In this document: in pieces, positions 10,639 through 19,300 of the stretch
How the letters are laid out: each line of letters starts with the position of its first letter
Numbering within the stretch: position 1 is the first letter of the stretch
NCBI GenBank assembly: GCA_947499255.1
Contig: CANMNF010000001.1
Location: 1,116,001 to 1,180,000 of the forward strand
Origin: an uncultured Sphingomonadaceae bacterium
GTDB taxonomy: Bacteria; Pseudomonadota; Alphaproteobacteria; Sphingomonadales; Sphingomonadaceae
Length of the DNA: 64,000 nucleotides
Direction: 5' to 3'
Notes under the pieces: model-generated
What the model saw: only the letters and a program-made list of their open reading frames with translations
What the model was told of the DNA's origin: nothing
Databases searched by the model: none
Position numbers and translations under genes: made by a program

Positions 10639-11139
10639 ATGATTCACAAGAGCACCTTGCCCACTGAGAGGCTGGAAATACGCCCGTTTGCCGCATCGGA
10701 CTCAGAGCGCCTCATTGCGCTCTTCGAAGACCCGCAGGTGCATCGCTTTGTCGATGATGGCGGGCCGTTATCGCGCGAGGTTGCAGCCGAGTGGGTTGCC
10801 AATTCGCGGGCCAATCTTGAGCGCTATGGCTACGGCACCGGTGCCATTGTGGAGCGCGCCTCAAACCGGCTTGTCGGTTGGGCAGGCATTGCGCGGCCAC
10901 CGGGCGACCTTGCGGAAATAATCTACGGGTTTGAGCGCAGCGCATGGGGGAAAGGCTATGGCCGCGAAGTGCTGAACGCGCTGATTGCCTTTTCGCGTGA
11001 ACAAGGCGAATTGCCCGTGCGCGCGACTGTGGATGTGGGCAATGCCCGCTCGGTCAAACTGTTGGAAGCTGCCGGGTTCCGCCGGACAAGCGATTGCTAC
11101 AAAGGCGATTCCGCCACCCTGCTTTATGAACTGGAGTGA
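10639..11139 (+). CDS. GNAT family N-acetyltransferase
   Basis: LPTERLEIRPFAASDSERLIALFEDPQVHRF...GFERSAWGKGYGREVLNALIAFS. Confidence 0.85.
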   Translation: MIHKSTLPTERLEIRPFAASDSERLIALFEDPQVHRFVDDGGPLSREVAAEWVANSRANLERYGYGTGAIVERASNRLVGWAGIARPPGDLAEIIYGFERSAWGKGYGREVLNALIAFSREQGELPVRATVDVGNARSVKLLEAAGFRRTSDCYKGDSATLLYELE

Positions 11140-11157
11140 TCCGTTTGACGCGGGGGC

Positions 11158-11406
11158 CTACTTGCCCTGCTTCGCCTCAAGTGCCGCCAGCCGCGCTTCG
11201 AGAGCGTCGGTTTTTTCGCGGGCTGCGGCGGCCATATCTTTGACCGCATCAAATTCTTCGCGGCTGACAAAATCCATCCCGCCAACAGCCTCTTTCATCT
11301 TTTCACGCGCTTGATCGCGCGCCTCCCGGCTCATCCCTGCGAGCGTGCCCGCAGCGGAATTGGCGATTTTGACGAAGTCAGCGATGATCGGGTTTTCACT
11401 TTGCAT
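11158..11406 (-). CDS. Accessory factor UbiK-like (BMFP domain) protein
   Basis: MQSENPIIADFVKIANSAAGTLAGM...REEFDAVKDMAAAAREKTDALEARLAALEAK. Confidence 0.8.
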   Translation of the reverse strand: MQSENPIIADFVKIANSAAGTLAGMSREARDQAREKMKEAVGGMDFVSREEFDAVKDMAAAAREKTDALEARLAALEAKQGK

Positions 11407-11430
11407 TGTTTTAATGTGGGAATTGGCTGT

Positions 11431-11997
11431 TTAAAATTCAATCCGCTGGGCTTCACTTATAGGAGCAGCTGCGCCGCCATCGGGATTGGCCTCGACAAAC
11501 TGCCAGTTCAGCGCCGTCGCAAACAGCACCCATGCAAGATAAGGCAGCATGATCCATCCGGCCAATCGGCGCACTTTGAAAAACAGCCAAACGGTAATGA
11601 TTACAGCCACATCGAGCACTACAATCACGATCAGCGCGGCTTCCATATTCTGCGCGCCAAAGAAGGTGGGTGACCAGGTGAGATTGAGGCAAAATTGCAC
11701 CACAAAGGCAACAATCGCAGGTGTGCGCCAGCGCGATCCCCATGCCGAACACACCAGTGCGAGGGCAAAGCCGATCATGATGTAGAGAATGCTCCAAACA
11801 ATCCCGAATGTCGCTGATGGCGGATAAAGGGACGGCTTGTTCAGATTATCGAACCACGGGTTTTGTGCCCCGCTTCCTGAAAGCATACCGGCAAGAAACC
11901 CAAGCAGCACGACAAGTGGCACAAGGAAGACAGACCAGCGGATAAGGCTGGCACGAAGCTGCGCTGGACTGGCAAGCCGGTTCATTATGTCTCCCAT
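11431..11997 (-). CDS. TspO/MBR family tryptophan-rich sensory protein
   Basis: WFDNLNKPSLYPPSATFGIVWSILYIMIGFALALV...NLTWSPTFFG. Confidence 0.92.
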   Translation of the reverse strand: MGDIMNRLASPAQLRASLIRWSVFLVPLVVLLGFLAGMLSGSGAQNPWFDNLNKPSLYPPSATFGIVWSILYIMIGFALALVCSAWGSRWRTPAIVAFVVQFCLNLTWSPTFFGAQNMEAALIVIVVLDVAVIITVWLFFKVRRLAGWIMLPYLAWVLFATALNWQFVEANPDGGAAAPISEAQRIEF

Positions 11998-12123
11998 GAC
12001 GGATAAAGATTGTCGATTCGGAGTTGGCGCACCTTGGCGAGCCGGTCTGCCAAGCGCAAGGCGGCGCGGCGGCTCTGCCCCATTTTGGATGCTGTTATCA
12101 GCTATCTAGGCCCAATCCGGCAG

Positions 12124-12945
12124 TTAATCGGCCTTTGAACCGGCTTTGTCGTCACACTGATTATGCGGATCTTTGTGGATCGACCGTTGGGCATGAACGA
12201 GGAATTCGACATTGCCTTCGCCCCCGGTAATCAGGCTTTGCGTCAAACCGGCAATGTGCCACCCGCTTTGCTCCAGCCATGTGGTAACATCATTGCAAAC
12301 GCGTTTATGCAAAGCGGCATCGCGGACAATTCCGCCTTTGCCAATATCACCTTTGGACACTTCAAATTGCGGCTTGATCAGCGCGACAAGCTGACAGGTA
12401 TCAGCCGCCAAAGCCAACGGCACTGCAAGCACTTTGGACAAAGCGATAAAGCTCGCATCGCACACCACCAGATCGCATGGGCGATTGATCACATCTGCCG
12501 TCAAGCTGCGCGCATTGGTCTGTTCCAAAACGGTGATCCGGTCATCGGCGCGCAATTTCGCATCGAGCTGATCGGTGCCCACATCCACGGCGAAGACATG
12601 GGCCGCGCCGTGATGGAGCAAAACTTGCGTAAACCCGCCGGTGGATGATCCGATATCCATCGCCACTGCGCCGGTGACATCAAGGCCAAAATGGCTGATC
12701 GCATGGTCAAGCTTTACGCCGCCTCTGCCCACCCAGGGATGCGCTCCGCTCTTCACCGTAATCACTGCATTTTCGCGGACCTGCTGGCTCGGTTTTTCAA
12801 TCCGCTTTTGGCCCGCAAAAACAAACCCTTCGGTCACCAAAGCTTGAGCGCGGGTGCGGCTTTGCGCATGGCCATGTTCCACCAGCCATTGATCGATGCG
12901 CATACGGTCCGACTGGCCTGTTGCGGGCTTGCCTCTTGCGGTCAT
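12124..12945 (-). CDS. tlyA: TlyA family rRNA methyltransferase/putative hemolysin
   Basis: S4 domain MRIDQWLVEHGHAQSRTRAQALVTEGFVFAGQKR; DIGSSTGGFTQVLLHHGAAHVFAVDVG; start MTARGKPATG. Confidence 0.92.
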   Translation of the reverse strand: MTARGKPATGQSDRMRIDQWLVEHGHAQSRTRAQALVTEGFVFAGQKRIEKPSQQVRENAVITVKSGAHPWVGRGGVKLDHAISHFGLDVTGAVAMDIGSSTGGFTQVLLHHGAAHVFAVDVGTDQLDAKLRADDRITVLEQTNARSLTADVINRPCDLVVCDASFIALSKVLAVPLALAADTCQLVALIKPQFEVSKGDIGKGGIVRDAALHKRVCNDVTTWLEQSGWHIAGLTQSLITGGEGNVEFLVHAQRSIHKDPHNQCDDKAGSKAD

Positions 12946-13030
12946 GGCCGTAAACTTGTCATGTGATTGTCCATTTTGCCCGCGATAGGCCGCAAGATAC
13001 GTCTCTGTGAAGCCTAAAGGAATATTCGAA

Positions 13031-13561
13031 ATGCCCATGCACATGCGCTCCCTTATCCTGCTAGGATCTGCCGCCAGCCTGCTTGCGGCCTGCAATTCTG
13101 CACAAGATGCAGAAGATGTGGCGCAAGAAAGTATTGAAGCGCCCGTGCCCGAACTCACGCCCGCGCCTCTGGCAACCCAAGCAGCGGACGGCACCGCTGT
13201 GGCGCTTGGCACTTGGGATGTGAGTGAAGCGGCCAGCGGCGCGCAGGCTGTGTTCAATAGCGAGGATGGCACAGAATTGCTCGCCATTCGCTGTGACCGG
13301 TTGAGCGGATCGGTCACGATGAGCTTTGCCGCCGATGATGGTGTGCCCGTCTCCTATCGCCTTGATGCAGGCGGAGAAGCGGCGCGCGTGGATATGATCC
13401 CGGCTGGCGGCGGTTTGGCTGCTGAAATTGAACCAGGCCTTGCGATCTTCCACGCCTTTGGCGAAACAGGGCAAACCGTCTCGCTCACCTCACCTGAAGG
13501 AAATATCGTGCAATATCCAACGCATCCCGGCATTTCGCGCGTGTTATACGCATGCAGTTGA
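13031..13561 (+). CDS. Putative lipoprotein
   Basis: MHMRSLILLGSAASLLAACNSAQ lipobox; no recognised domain. Confidence 0.7.
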   Translation: MPMHMRSLILLGSAASLLAACNSAQDAEDVAQESIEAPVPELTPAPLATQAADGTAVALGTWDVSEAASGAQAVFNSEDGTELLAIRCDRLSGSVTMSFAADDGVPVSYRLDAGGEAARVDMIPAGGGLAAEIEPGLAIFHAFGETGQTVSLTSPEGNIVQYPTHPGISRVLYACS

Positions 13562-14142
13562 AGAGGTTTGCCTTCGGGCTTGGTATCATATTGGGCGCAG
13601 GCGCACTGGCATCCTGCGGTGCGCCCGCGCCAGAACCTACGCCAGCGCCGGAGCCAGCACCCACGCCGCCGCCAGCAGCAGCGCCGGTGACCGCGCCAGA
13701 GCCTGGGCCAGCGCCTCCCCCGGTGATCACAGATCGCATGGATGATTGGCAGGACCGCGCATTGACGCTGGGTGATTGGCGTTATCTGGCTGAGACTGGT
13801 GAAACATTGGCGATCTTTGCAGCAGACCCGCTTTCAAGAGAGCCCCAATTGATCATCGCCTGCAATCTGGAAACGCGCGAAGTCGGCATTGTCCGGCCAA
13901 GCGAGGCAGGTGTGCCGGTGGATATGTTCATCCGCACCGAAACGGCGGACCGGATGCTATCCGCCACCCCGTTTGATGGGCGCCAACCCATCGTGGTGGG
14001 CAAAGTCGACGCACTTGACCGATTGCTGGACGCGATGGCTTTTTCCAATGGCCGCATCGCTGTGTTGGTGGGCGGGGAAGCGCCGTTGATCGTCCCCGCA
14101 TGGCCCGAAATCACGCGCGTGGTCGAGGATTGCCGAGTTTAG
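13552..14142 (+). CDS. Putative lipoprotein with Pro/Ala-rich linker
   Basis: MQLKRFAFGLGIILGAGALASCGAPAPEPTPAPEPAPTPPPAAAPVTAPEPGPAPPP; overlaps previous gene. Confidence 0.7.
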   Translation: MQLKRFAFGLGIILGAGALASCGAPAPEPTPAPEPAPTPPPAAAPVTAPEPGPAPPPVITDRMDDWQDRALTLGDWRYLAETGETLAIFAADPLSREPQLIIACNLETREVGIVRPSEAGVPVDMFIRTETADRMLSATPFDGRQPIVVGKVDALDRLLDAMAFSNGRIAVLVGGEAPLIVPAWPEITRVVEDCRV

Positions 14143-14203
14143 GGAATATTTGTTTTGCGTTGTGTGTGTTGAGTTGTTTGTTTTACGCTCGGGAGTGTTT
14201 GTT

Positions 14204-14231
14204 TTGCGCTCGCCCATCCGGGCGAGCGCAA
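14204..14231. terminator. Strong hairpin (12-bp perfect stem, 4-nt loop), probable terminator
   Basis: ttgcgctcgccc-atcc-gggcgagcgcaa; A-run just downstream on + (cgcaaaaaaacg), T-rich on upstream side. Confidence 0.8.
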
Positions 14232-14381
14232 CGCAAAAAAACGAAGCGCAGATTTTGACTGTGAAAAAGAAAAAATCAAGACTTGTCTTATGCCTCTATT
14301 CGATTCACAAAGGGGTCAAGGCCAGCGGTTATCGCGGTCTTCGCCCGCTAATGATTATGCGTGGTGTTGGCTTATTAGCGC

Positions 14382-14396
14382 GAAAGGAGGTGATCC
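14382..14396 (+). promoter_or_regulatory. Extended Shine-Dalgarno complementary to the 16S 3' tail (GAAAGGAGGTGATCC)
   Basis: 15-nt match to the complement of GGATCACCTCCTTTC. Confidence 0.75.
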
Positions 14397-14397
14397 G

Positions 14398-14454
14398 ATG
14401 TCTCATGGTTCAGCAAGGGGGTCGGTTAAGTTCCACGCGAGGTATTATCTTTAG
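14398..14454 (+). CDS. Candidate 18-aa leader peptide MSHGSARGSVKFHARYYL
   Basis: ATG 7 nt after GGAGG; TAG at 14452-14454. Confidence 0.4.
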   Translation: MSHGSARGSVKFHARYYL

Positions 14455-14473
14455 GCATTTGCCATTCAGGTAA
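14405..14473 (+). CDS. Alternative 22-aa overlapping ORF MVQQGGRLSSTRGIIFRHLPFR
   Basis: ATG 14 nt after GGAGG in a different frame; TAA at 14471-14473. Confidence 0.3.
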   Translation: MVQQGGRLSSTRGIIFRHLPFR

Positions 14474-14511
14474 AGACTTCGTGGGCGGCACTTCCGGCCG
14501 CTGACCATGAC

Positions 14512-14545
14512 AAGGGCCGCTTCGCTTTTACGCGAGGTGGCCCTT
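14512..14545 (+). terminator. Rho-independent terminator/attenuator hairpin upstream of ilvE
   Basis: aagggccgcttcgc-ttttac-gcgaggtggccctt, ~14-bp stem (with wobbles), followed by ctcatttt. Confidence 0.8.
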
Positions 14546-14555
14546 CTCATTTTGG

Positions 14556-14585
14556 GGCCAATACCACAAAGGCCAATACCACAAA
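14556..14585. repeat. 15-bp perfect tandem duplication (ggccaataccacaaa x2)
   Basis: Direct reading. Confidence 0.95.
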
Positions 14586-14643
14586 GGCTTGCCACCCTCG
14601 TCCACGCCAACTAATTGCTCCTGCGCAAGGAGACATCACGATA

Positions 14644-15741
14644 ATGGCCACCACGCCGACACTCGAAATTGCGAGCCAGCCGCATCCCGCCCCAACGCCT
14701 GATGCGGACCGGGTGGCAGCGATTGCTGATCCCGGTTTTGGGCAGACTTTCACCGATCACATGGTCACGATTGATTATGATGAAGGCAAAGGCTGGCACA
14801 GCGCACAACTTTGTGCACGTGCACCTCTTGCGCTCGATCCTGCTGCATCTGTGCTGCATTATGCGCAGGAAATTTTCGAAGGCATGAAGGCCTATAAAAT
14901 GGAAGATGGCGCGATGGCGCTGTTCCGGCCTGATCGCAATGCGCAGCGTTTCAACGAAAGCGCGCGCCGCCTCGCCATGCCCGAATTGCCCGAAGATCTG
15001 TTTATCGAAGCAATCCGGCAAAGCGTGCTGGCGGATAGAGACTGGTTCCCAACCGTTGATGGCGGCTCGCTTTATATCCGCCCTTTTATGATCGCGACAG
15101 AGCCATTCCTCGGCGTGCGTCCGGCCAGGCAATATAAGTTCATCACCTTTCTCACTGCGGTTGGCGGATATTTCAAGGCAGGCGCGCCTGCGGTCAGCAT
15201 TTGGGTGTCCAACGATTATACCCGCGCAGCACCAGGCGGCACTGGTGCGGCGAAATGCGGCGGCAATTATGCGGCCAGCCTTGTGCCTTTGGGCGAAGGC
15301 ATGGCGAAGGGTCATGATCAGGTGGTGTTCCTCGATGCTGTGGAGCGCAAATGGATTGAGGAATTGGGCGGCATGAACCTGTTTTATGTCTTCGATGATG
15401 GCTCCATGATCACCCCGCCTTTAAGCGGCACGATCCTGCCCGGCATTACGCGTGACAGCCTGATCACGCTGGCCCGTGAAGAAGGGCTGGATGTACGCGA
15501 GGAACGCTATTCCATTGATCAATGGGAAGCGGATGCGACATCGGGCCGCTTGATGGAAACCTTTGCATGCGGCACCGCTGCGGTGGTGACGCCTGTTGGC
15601 CATGTGGCAGGCGAAGGCATTGGTTTTGATATCGGCTCTGGCGGGCCGGGTCAGCTAACCACAAACCTGCGCGAAAAGCTGGTCGCGATCCAGCGCGGCA
15701 AAGCTGAAGATCGGCATGGCTGGGTCATGCGGTTGGACTAA
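14644..15741 (+). CDS. ilvE: Branched-chain amino acid aminotransferase
   Basis: HYAQEIFEGMKAYKMEDGAMALFRPDRNAQRFNESARRLAMP...GTGAAKCGGNYAAS...EELGGMNLFYV. Confidence 0.96.
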   Translation: MATTPTLEIASQPHPAPTPDADRVAAIADPGFGQTFTDHMVTIDYDEGKGWHSAQLCARAPLALDPAASVLHYAQEIFEGMKAYKMEDGAMALFRPDRNAQRFNESARRLAMPELPEDLFIEAIRQSVLADRDWFPTVDGGSLYIRPFMIATEPFLGVRPARQYKFITFLTAVGGYFKAGAPAVSIWVSNDYTRAAPGGTGAAKCGGNYAASLVPLGEGMAKGHDQVVFLDAVERKWIEELGGMNLFYVFDDGSMITPPLSGTILPGITRDSLITLAREEGLDVREERYSIDQWEADATSGRLMETFACGTAAVVTPVGHVAGEGIGFDIGSGGPGQLTTNLREKLVAIQRGKAEDRHGWVMRLD

Positions 15742-15756
15742 CCGCTCATGCTGCGT

Positions 15757-16218
15757 TTATCCGCGCGATGCATCCGCGAACAATTCAGGCGCAATTTCGT
15801 GGCGATCGGCATCTTGCAGCATTGCTTCGGCAGCTTCCATCGCTTCGCTGGTAATGCGTGCAGCTTCGGCGGCGTCTTGCGGGCTCATCCCAGTGCGCGC
15901 AGTTGTAATCACCGCGCGTGAGAACAGGAAGATATTGCGCTTGGCCGAGCCATCCGCTGGCACGTCGGCAAAAGCAAACTGCACCGCTTCATCGTTGACA
16001 GACACCGCAATTTCATGCCCGCCTTCGGGCAGATCGGCAAAGCTGTATGCGCCATCCGCATCAGTTTGCGTGGTCAGCGAAAGCGCTGGAATGCTCACCG
16101 TCATGCCTGCAACAGGCTGCGCTTTGGCATCGGACACAGTGCCAGATAGATCACCTGCCAGCGCAGGGTGAGCAGCAAACAAAGCGAGCGGCATTGCCAA
16201 TGTTGCAAAAAGGCGCAT
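15757..16218 (-). CDS. Secreted carboxypeptidase regulatory-like domain protein
   Basis: Signal peptide MRLFATLAMPLALFAAHPALAG; GTVSDAKAQPVAGMTVSIPALSLTTQTDADGAYSFADLPEG. Confidence 0.75.
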   Translation of the reverse strand: MRLFATLAMPLALFAAHPALAGDLSGTVSDAKAQPVAGMTVSIPALSLTTQTDADGAYSFADLPEGGHEIAVSVNDEAVQFAFADVPADGSAKRNIFLFSRAVITTARTGMSPQDAAEAARITSEAMEAAEAMLQDADRHEIAPELFADASRG

Positions 16219-16368
16219 AATTTCCAGAACAATAACAAGTGTAAGGACGAAGTTCACCATCCCCTCAAGCGGCGAAATGTTACGGCTTGAAGACTCTGCG
16301 CGACAATTGTGTGACACGCAGCGCGTAATGATGGTCAAGCCATCCGCGCAGCGTTATGTGGCCGCCTC

Positions 16369-16827
16369 ATGACTATTGCAGATCGTGCATTGATGCAGGC
16401 CTATGCGGGCGAACGGTTAACTGCGTTGCTGTGCAGTTATCAGCGCCTCACAGGCGTGGTGTTGGCAGACAGTCTGGATGCCTTGTGGGAAAGCGAACAC
16501 GCGGTGGTGGCGCATGACGTGAAAGACCCGCCGCATTTCTTCTATGGCAATCATGCCGCGCTAACCTTGTTTGGCATTAAGGCGCGCAAATTTATCCGCA
16601 TGGCCAGCTATAAATCTGCCCTTCCCGATGCGCGTGAAGATCGCGCAGCCATGCTCGCACGGCTTGATGATGCAGACATTGTTACAGGCTATAGCGGCGT
16701 GCGCGTTGCCGCGGATCAATCGCGCTTTCAGATCAATAATGCGGTGATCTGGAACCTGACTGATGCTGCGGGAAAACGCGTTGGTCAGGCCGCAATGTTC
16801 GGCGATTGGACACCGATCAAGGATTAG
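16369..16827 (+). CDS. MEKHLA domain protein
   Basis: HAVVAHDVKDPPHFFYGNHAALTLFG...YSGVRVAADQSRFQINNAVIWNL. Confidence 0.75.
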   Translation: MTIADRALMQAYAGERLTALLCSYQRLTGVVLADSLDALWESEHAVVAHDVKDPPHFFYGNHAALTLFGIKARKFIRMASYKSALPDAREDRAAMLARLDDADIVTGYSGVRVAADQSRFQINNAVIWNLTDAAGKRVGQAAMFGDWTPIKD

Positions 16828-16955
16828 CGCGCCTGCGTATAATAGCGAGAGTGCAATAGCCGTCCTACGGCGAATGCAAGTCTTGGTTGGTTGCAGCAGG
16901 GCCAAATTCGCCCATCTTGGTCAGATCAAAAGACAACCAACAGGAGCCTTCCCCC

Positions 16956-17828
16956 TTGGCCGATGACACATATACACCGCCCGAAATCTGGCATGATGAC
17001 AGCAGCAATGGTGGCGCCTTTGCAGGGCTGAACCGCCCAACTGCCGGCGCGCGCGAAGAAAAAGCGCTGCCCGAAGGTGACCATGATTTTCAGCTGTATT
17101 CGCTGGCCACGCCCAATGGGCAAAAAGTCACGATCATGTTTGAAGAATTGATCGAGGCGGGCTTTTCTGATGCGGAATATGATGCGTGGATGACCAAGAT
17201 TTTCGATGCGGAGCAGTTTTGGTCAGGCTTTGTCGATCTTAACCCCAATTCCAAAATCCCAGCTCTTTTGGATCGTAGCGGTGATGAACCTTTCCGCGTT
17301 TTCGAAAGCGGTGCAATCCTGCTGCATTTGGCCGAGAAGTTTGATTACCTCATGCCCAAAAGCGGCGCGAAGCGGGCCGAAGTGCTCAGTTGGCTGATGT
17401 GGCAAATGGGCACAGCGCCTTTTATCGGCGGCGGTTTTGGTCATTTTTACAATTACGCACCGGCCAAGTTCAAATACCCCATTGATCGGTATTCGATGGA
17501 GACAAAGCGGATTTTCTCAGTGGCCAACCTCCAACTGGGCAAGACGCAATTTCTGGGCGGTGATGAGTATTCCATCGCCGATATTGCGGTTTATGGCTGG
17601 CTGTCGGCCTTGTGGCATGGCTCATACAATGGTTGTGATCACTTTTTGCAGCTGCACGAAAATGAACATGTCGGGCGCTGGATAAAAGCGATTGATGCGC
17701 GGCCCGGTGTAATTCGGGGTCGTCTGGTCAATTCTCAAGCCATGCCAGAACGCCATTCCCCGGCAGATTTCGATGCGGTGGAGGACCGTTCATGGTTCGC
17801 ACCGCAGAGAAAACGGCTCGATACATAG
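16956..17828 (+). CDS. yghU: Glutathione S-transferase family, YghU-like disulfide-bond oxidoreductase
   Basis: YTPPEIWHDDSSNGGAFAGLNRPTAGAREEKALPEGDHDFQLYSLATPNGQKVTIMFEEL; probable TTG start. Confidence 0.88.
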   Translation: MADDTYTPPEIWHDDSSNGGAFAGLNRPTAGAREEKALPEGDHDFQLYSLATPNGQKVTIMFEELIEAGFSDAEYDAWMTKIFDAEQFWSGFVDLNPNSKIPALLDRSGDEPFRVFESGAILLHLAEKFDYLMPKSGAKRAEVLSWLMWQMGTAPFIGGGFGHFYNYAPAKFKYPIDRYSMETKRIFSVANLQLGKTQFLGGDEYSIADIAVYGWLSALWHGSYNGCDHFLQLHENEHVGRWIKAIDARPGVIRGRLVNSQAMPERHSPADFDAVEDRSWFAPQRKRLDT

Positions 17829-17942
17829 GTGCAGGAGCGCGGCGGTAAATGCCAGCCTTGCACAATCAATTCGCACCAAGTGAAAGAGTCGGTATTGCAT
17901 GGTTGCGCAGGGGCGCTATATGGGCGCCTTCGCAAGACGTGC

Positions 17943-18017
17943 TGGGGCGTGGCCAAGTGGTAAGGCACCGCTTTTTGGTAGCGGCATTCGCAGGTTCGAT
18001 CCCTGCCGCCCCAGCCA
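17943..18017 (+). tRNA. tRNA-Gln (anticodon TTG) with encoded CCA
   Basis: tggggcg...ccgct-ttttggt-agcgg...caggttcgatccctgccgccccagcca; acceptor TGGGGCG/CGCCCCA, TPsiC GTTCGATCC. Confidence 0.93.
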
Positions 18018-18024
18018 GTTCTTC

Positions 18025-19269
18025 CTAAGGTTTGGAAACTTGCGAATGCCCGCGCGCTGCGACGACGGCAAATCCGCAAACAGTCATTATGCTGGCTGCC
18101 AACACTGCCAAAGCTGCGCCTGTCGCGCCAAGAACATCCATCAGCCACGGCAACGCTGCCACCGCGATAATCGTTGGCACAAGGCGCAGGAAAAAGTTGG
18201 TGATTGCTTGCCCGCGCGCCACAATCAAGGCCTCCAGGCTAGCCCCGGCAAGCTCTGTCGCAGCGGCGGCTGACAACACGATTAGCGGCCAATAAGCGAG
18301 CGTGAAAGCACTGCCCGCAATCGCCAGGATCAACCATTCACCTGCAAACAAAGAAAGCAATATCGCAGCCAGCCCTGTGACCAGCGCAACACGTGTCATC
18401 TTGCGCGCGATTTGCGTGGCTTTTTCTGGCTCTCTCACCAATTCGGGGTAAGTGGCGCGCAGCAAAGCTTCGGCTAGCTTCAAAACCCCCTCACCGATCT
18501 GCATCGCCACCCGGTAAATCCCCACCAAAGCCGCGCCGCCAAATGCGCCGATCAACAGCACAATCAACTGGCGCGAGACAATGCTGAGCATCGCGGTCAA
18601 GCTTGTCCCGGCGACAAAATTCCACGCTTTGTCCTCTTCGCGCGGAAGCTTGATGATGTTGATCGCGCGCCAGGCAATCGGCTGCGTGCGTGCAGCCATA
18701 CGCCAATACATCGCCGCCGTCGCCAGCTCTGCCACCGCCCAAAGCGCCAGAAACGCAGGGATTGTGGGCGCCCACAAGGCCACCGAAAATGCACCAGCGG
18801 CGCGCACAATCGATGTTGTCGCATCGGCCACTGCGGCGCGCGCATAGCGATCATGCAGCCGCAAAATGCCCGTAGGTGTGGACCGGATGGAGAAGAGATA
18901 AACGACGGTAAAAAGGAATGTCGCCATGCGATATTCTTGTGCAATCGGCAGCCAATCCCCAGCAAGGCCAAGGATCAATCCCGCCGCTAGCGTACCCACC
19001 ACAATGGTCACCGCATCCAAAGCCAGCGCAAAGCCCACTGCCCTGCCGCGCAATCCGCCCACCTGGCCCCAGCGAATAATCGCCTGCCATGTCTGAAACG
19101 AGGTAAAGCCCACGATCAACTGCGCGAAAGTGAAGATCAGGACAAATTGCCCGAACCCTTCAAGCCCCAGCGCCCGTGTTGCCGCGGCTAGATACACAAG
19201 GCTGAGCACCGCGTTAATGCCGCGCGCACTCATCATCCAACCAGTGTTTTTGAGCGCGCGTTGGATCAT
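18025..19269 (-). CDS. Oligosaccharide/polysaccharide flippase family membrane protein
   Basis: MIQRALKNTGWMMSARGINAVLSLVYLAAATRALGLEGFGQFVLIF; multi-TM. Confidence 0.85.
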   Translation of the reverse strand: MIQRALKNTGWMMSARGINAVLSLVYLAAATRALGLEGFGQFVLIFTFAQLIVGFTSFQTWQAIIRWGQVGGLRGRAVGFALALDAVTIVVGTLAAGLILGLAGDWLPIAQEYRMATFLFTVVYLFSIRSTPTGILRLHDRYARAAVADATTSIVRAAGAFSVALWAPTIPAFLALWAVAELATAAMYWRMAARTQPIAWRAINIIKLPREEDKAWNFVAGTSLTAMLSIVSRQLIVLLIGAFGGAALVGIYRVAMQIGEGVLKLAEALLRATYPELVREPEKATQIARKMTRVALVTGLAAILLSLFAGEWLILAIAGSAFTLAYWPLIVLSAAAATELAGASLEALIVARGQAITNFFLRLVPTIIAVAALPWLMDVLGATGAALAVLAASIMTVCGFAVVAARGHSQVSKP

Positions 19270-19300
19270 CGTTTCGCTATAGCGCAGGCGCGCTGCAACG

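Noticed and set aside
14382-14400. Possibility that GGATCACCTCCTTT (minus strand) is a 16S rRNA remnant
   Set aside because: Only the 15-nt tail matches; adjacent sequence does not resemble the conserved 16S 3' helix, so an extended SD is a better explanation.
17943-18017. tRNA-Gln as a possible integration site for a mobile element
   Set aside because: No integrase, no direct repeat of the tRNA 3' end and only ordinary flanking genes seen.
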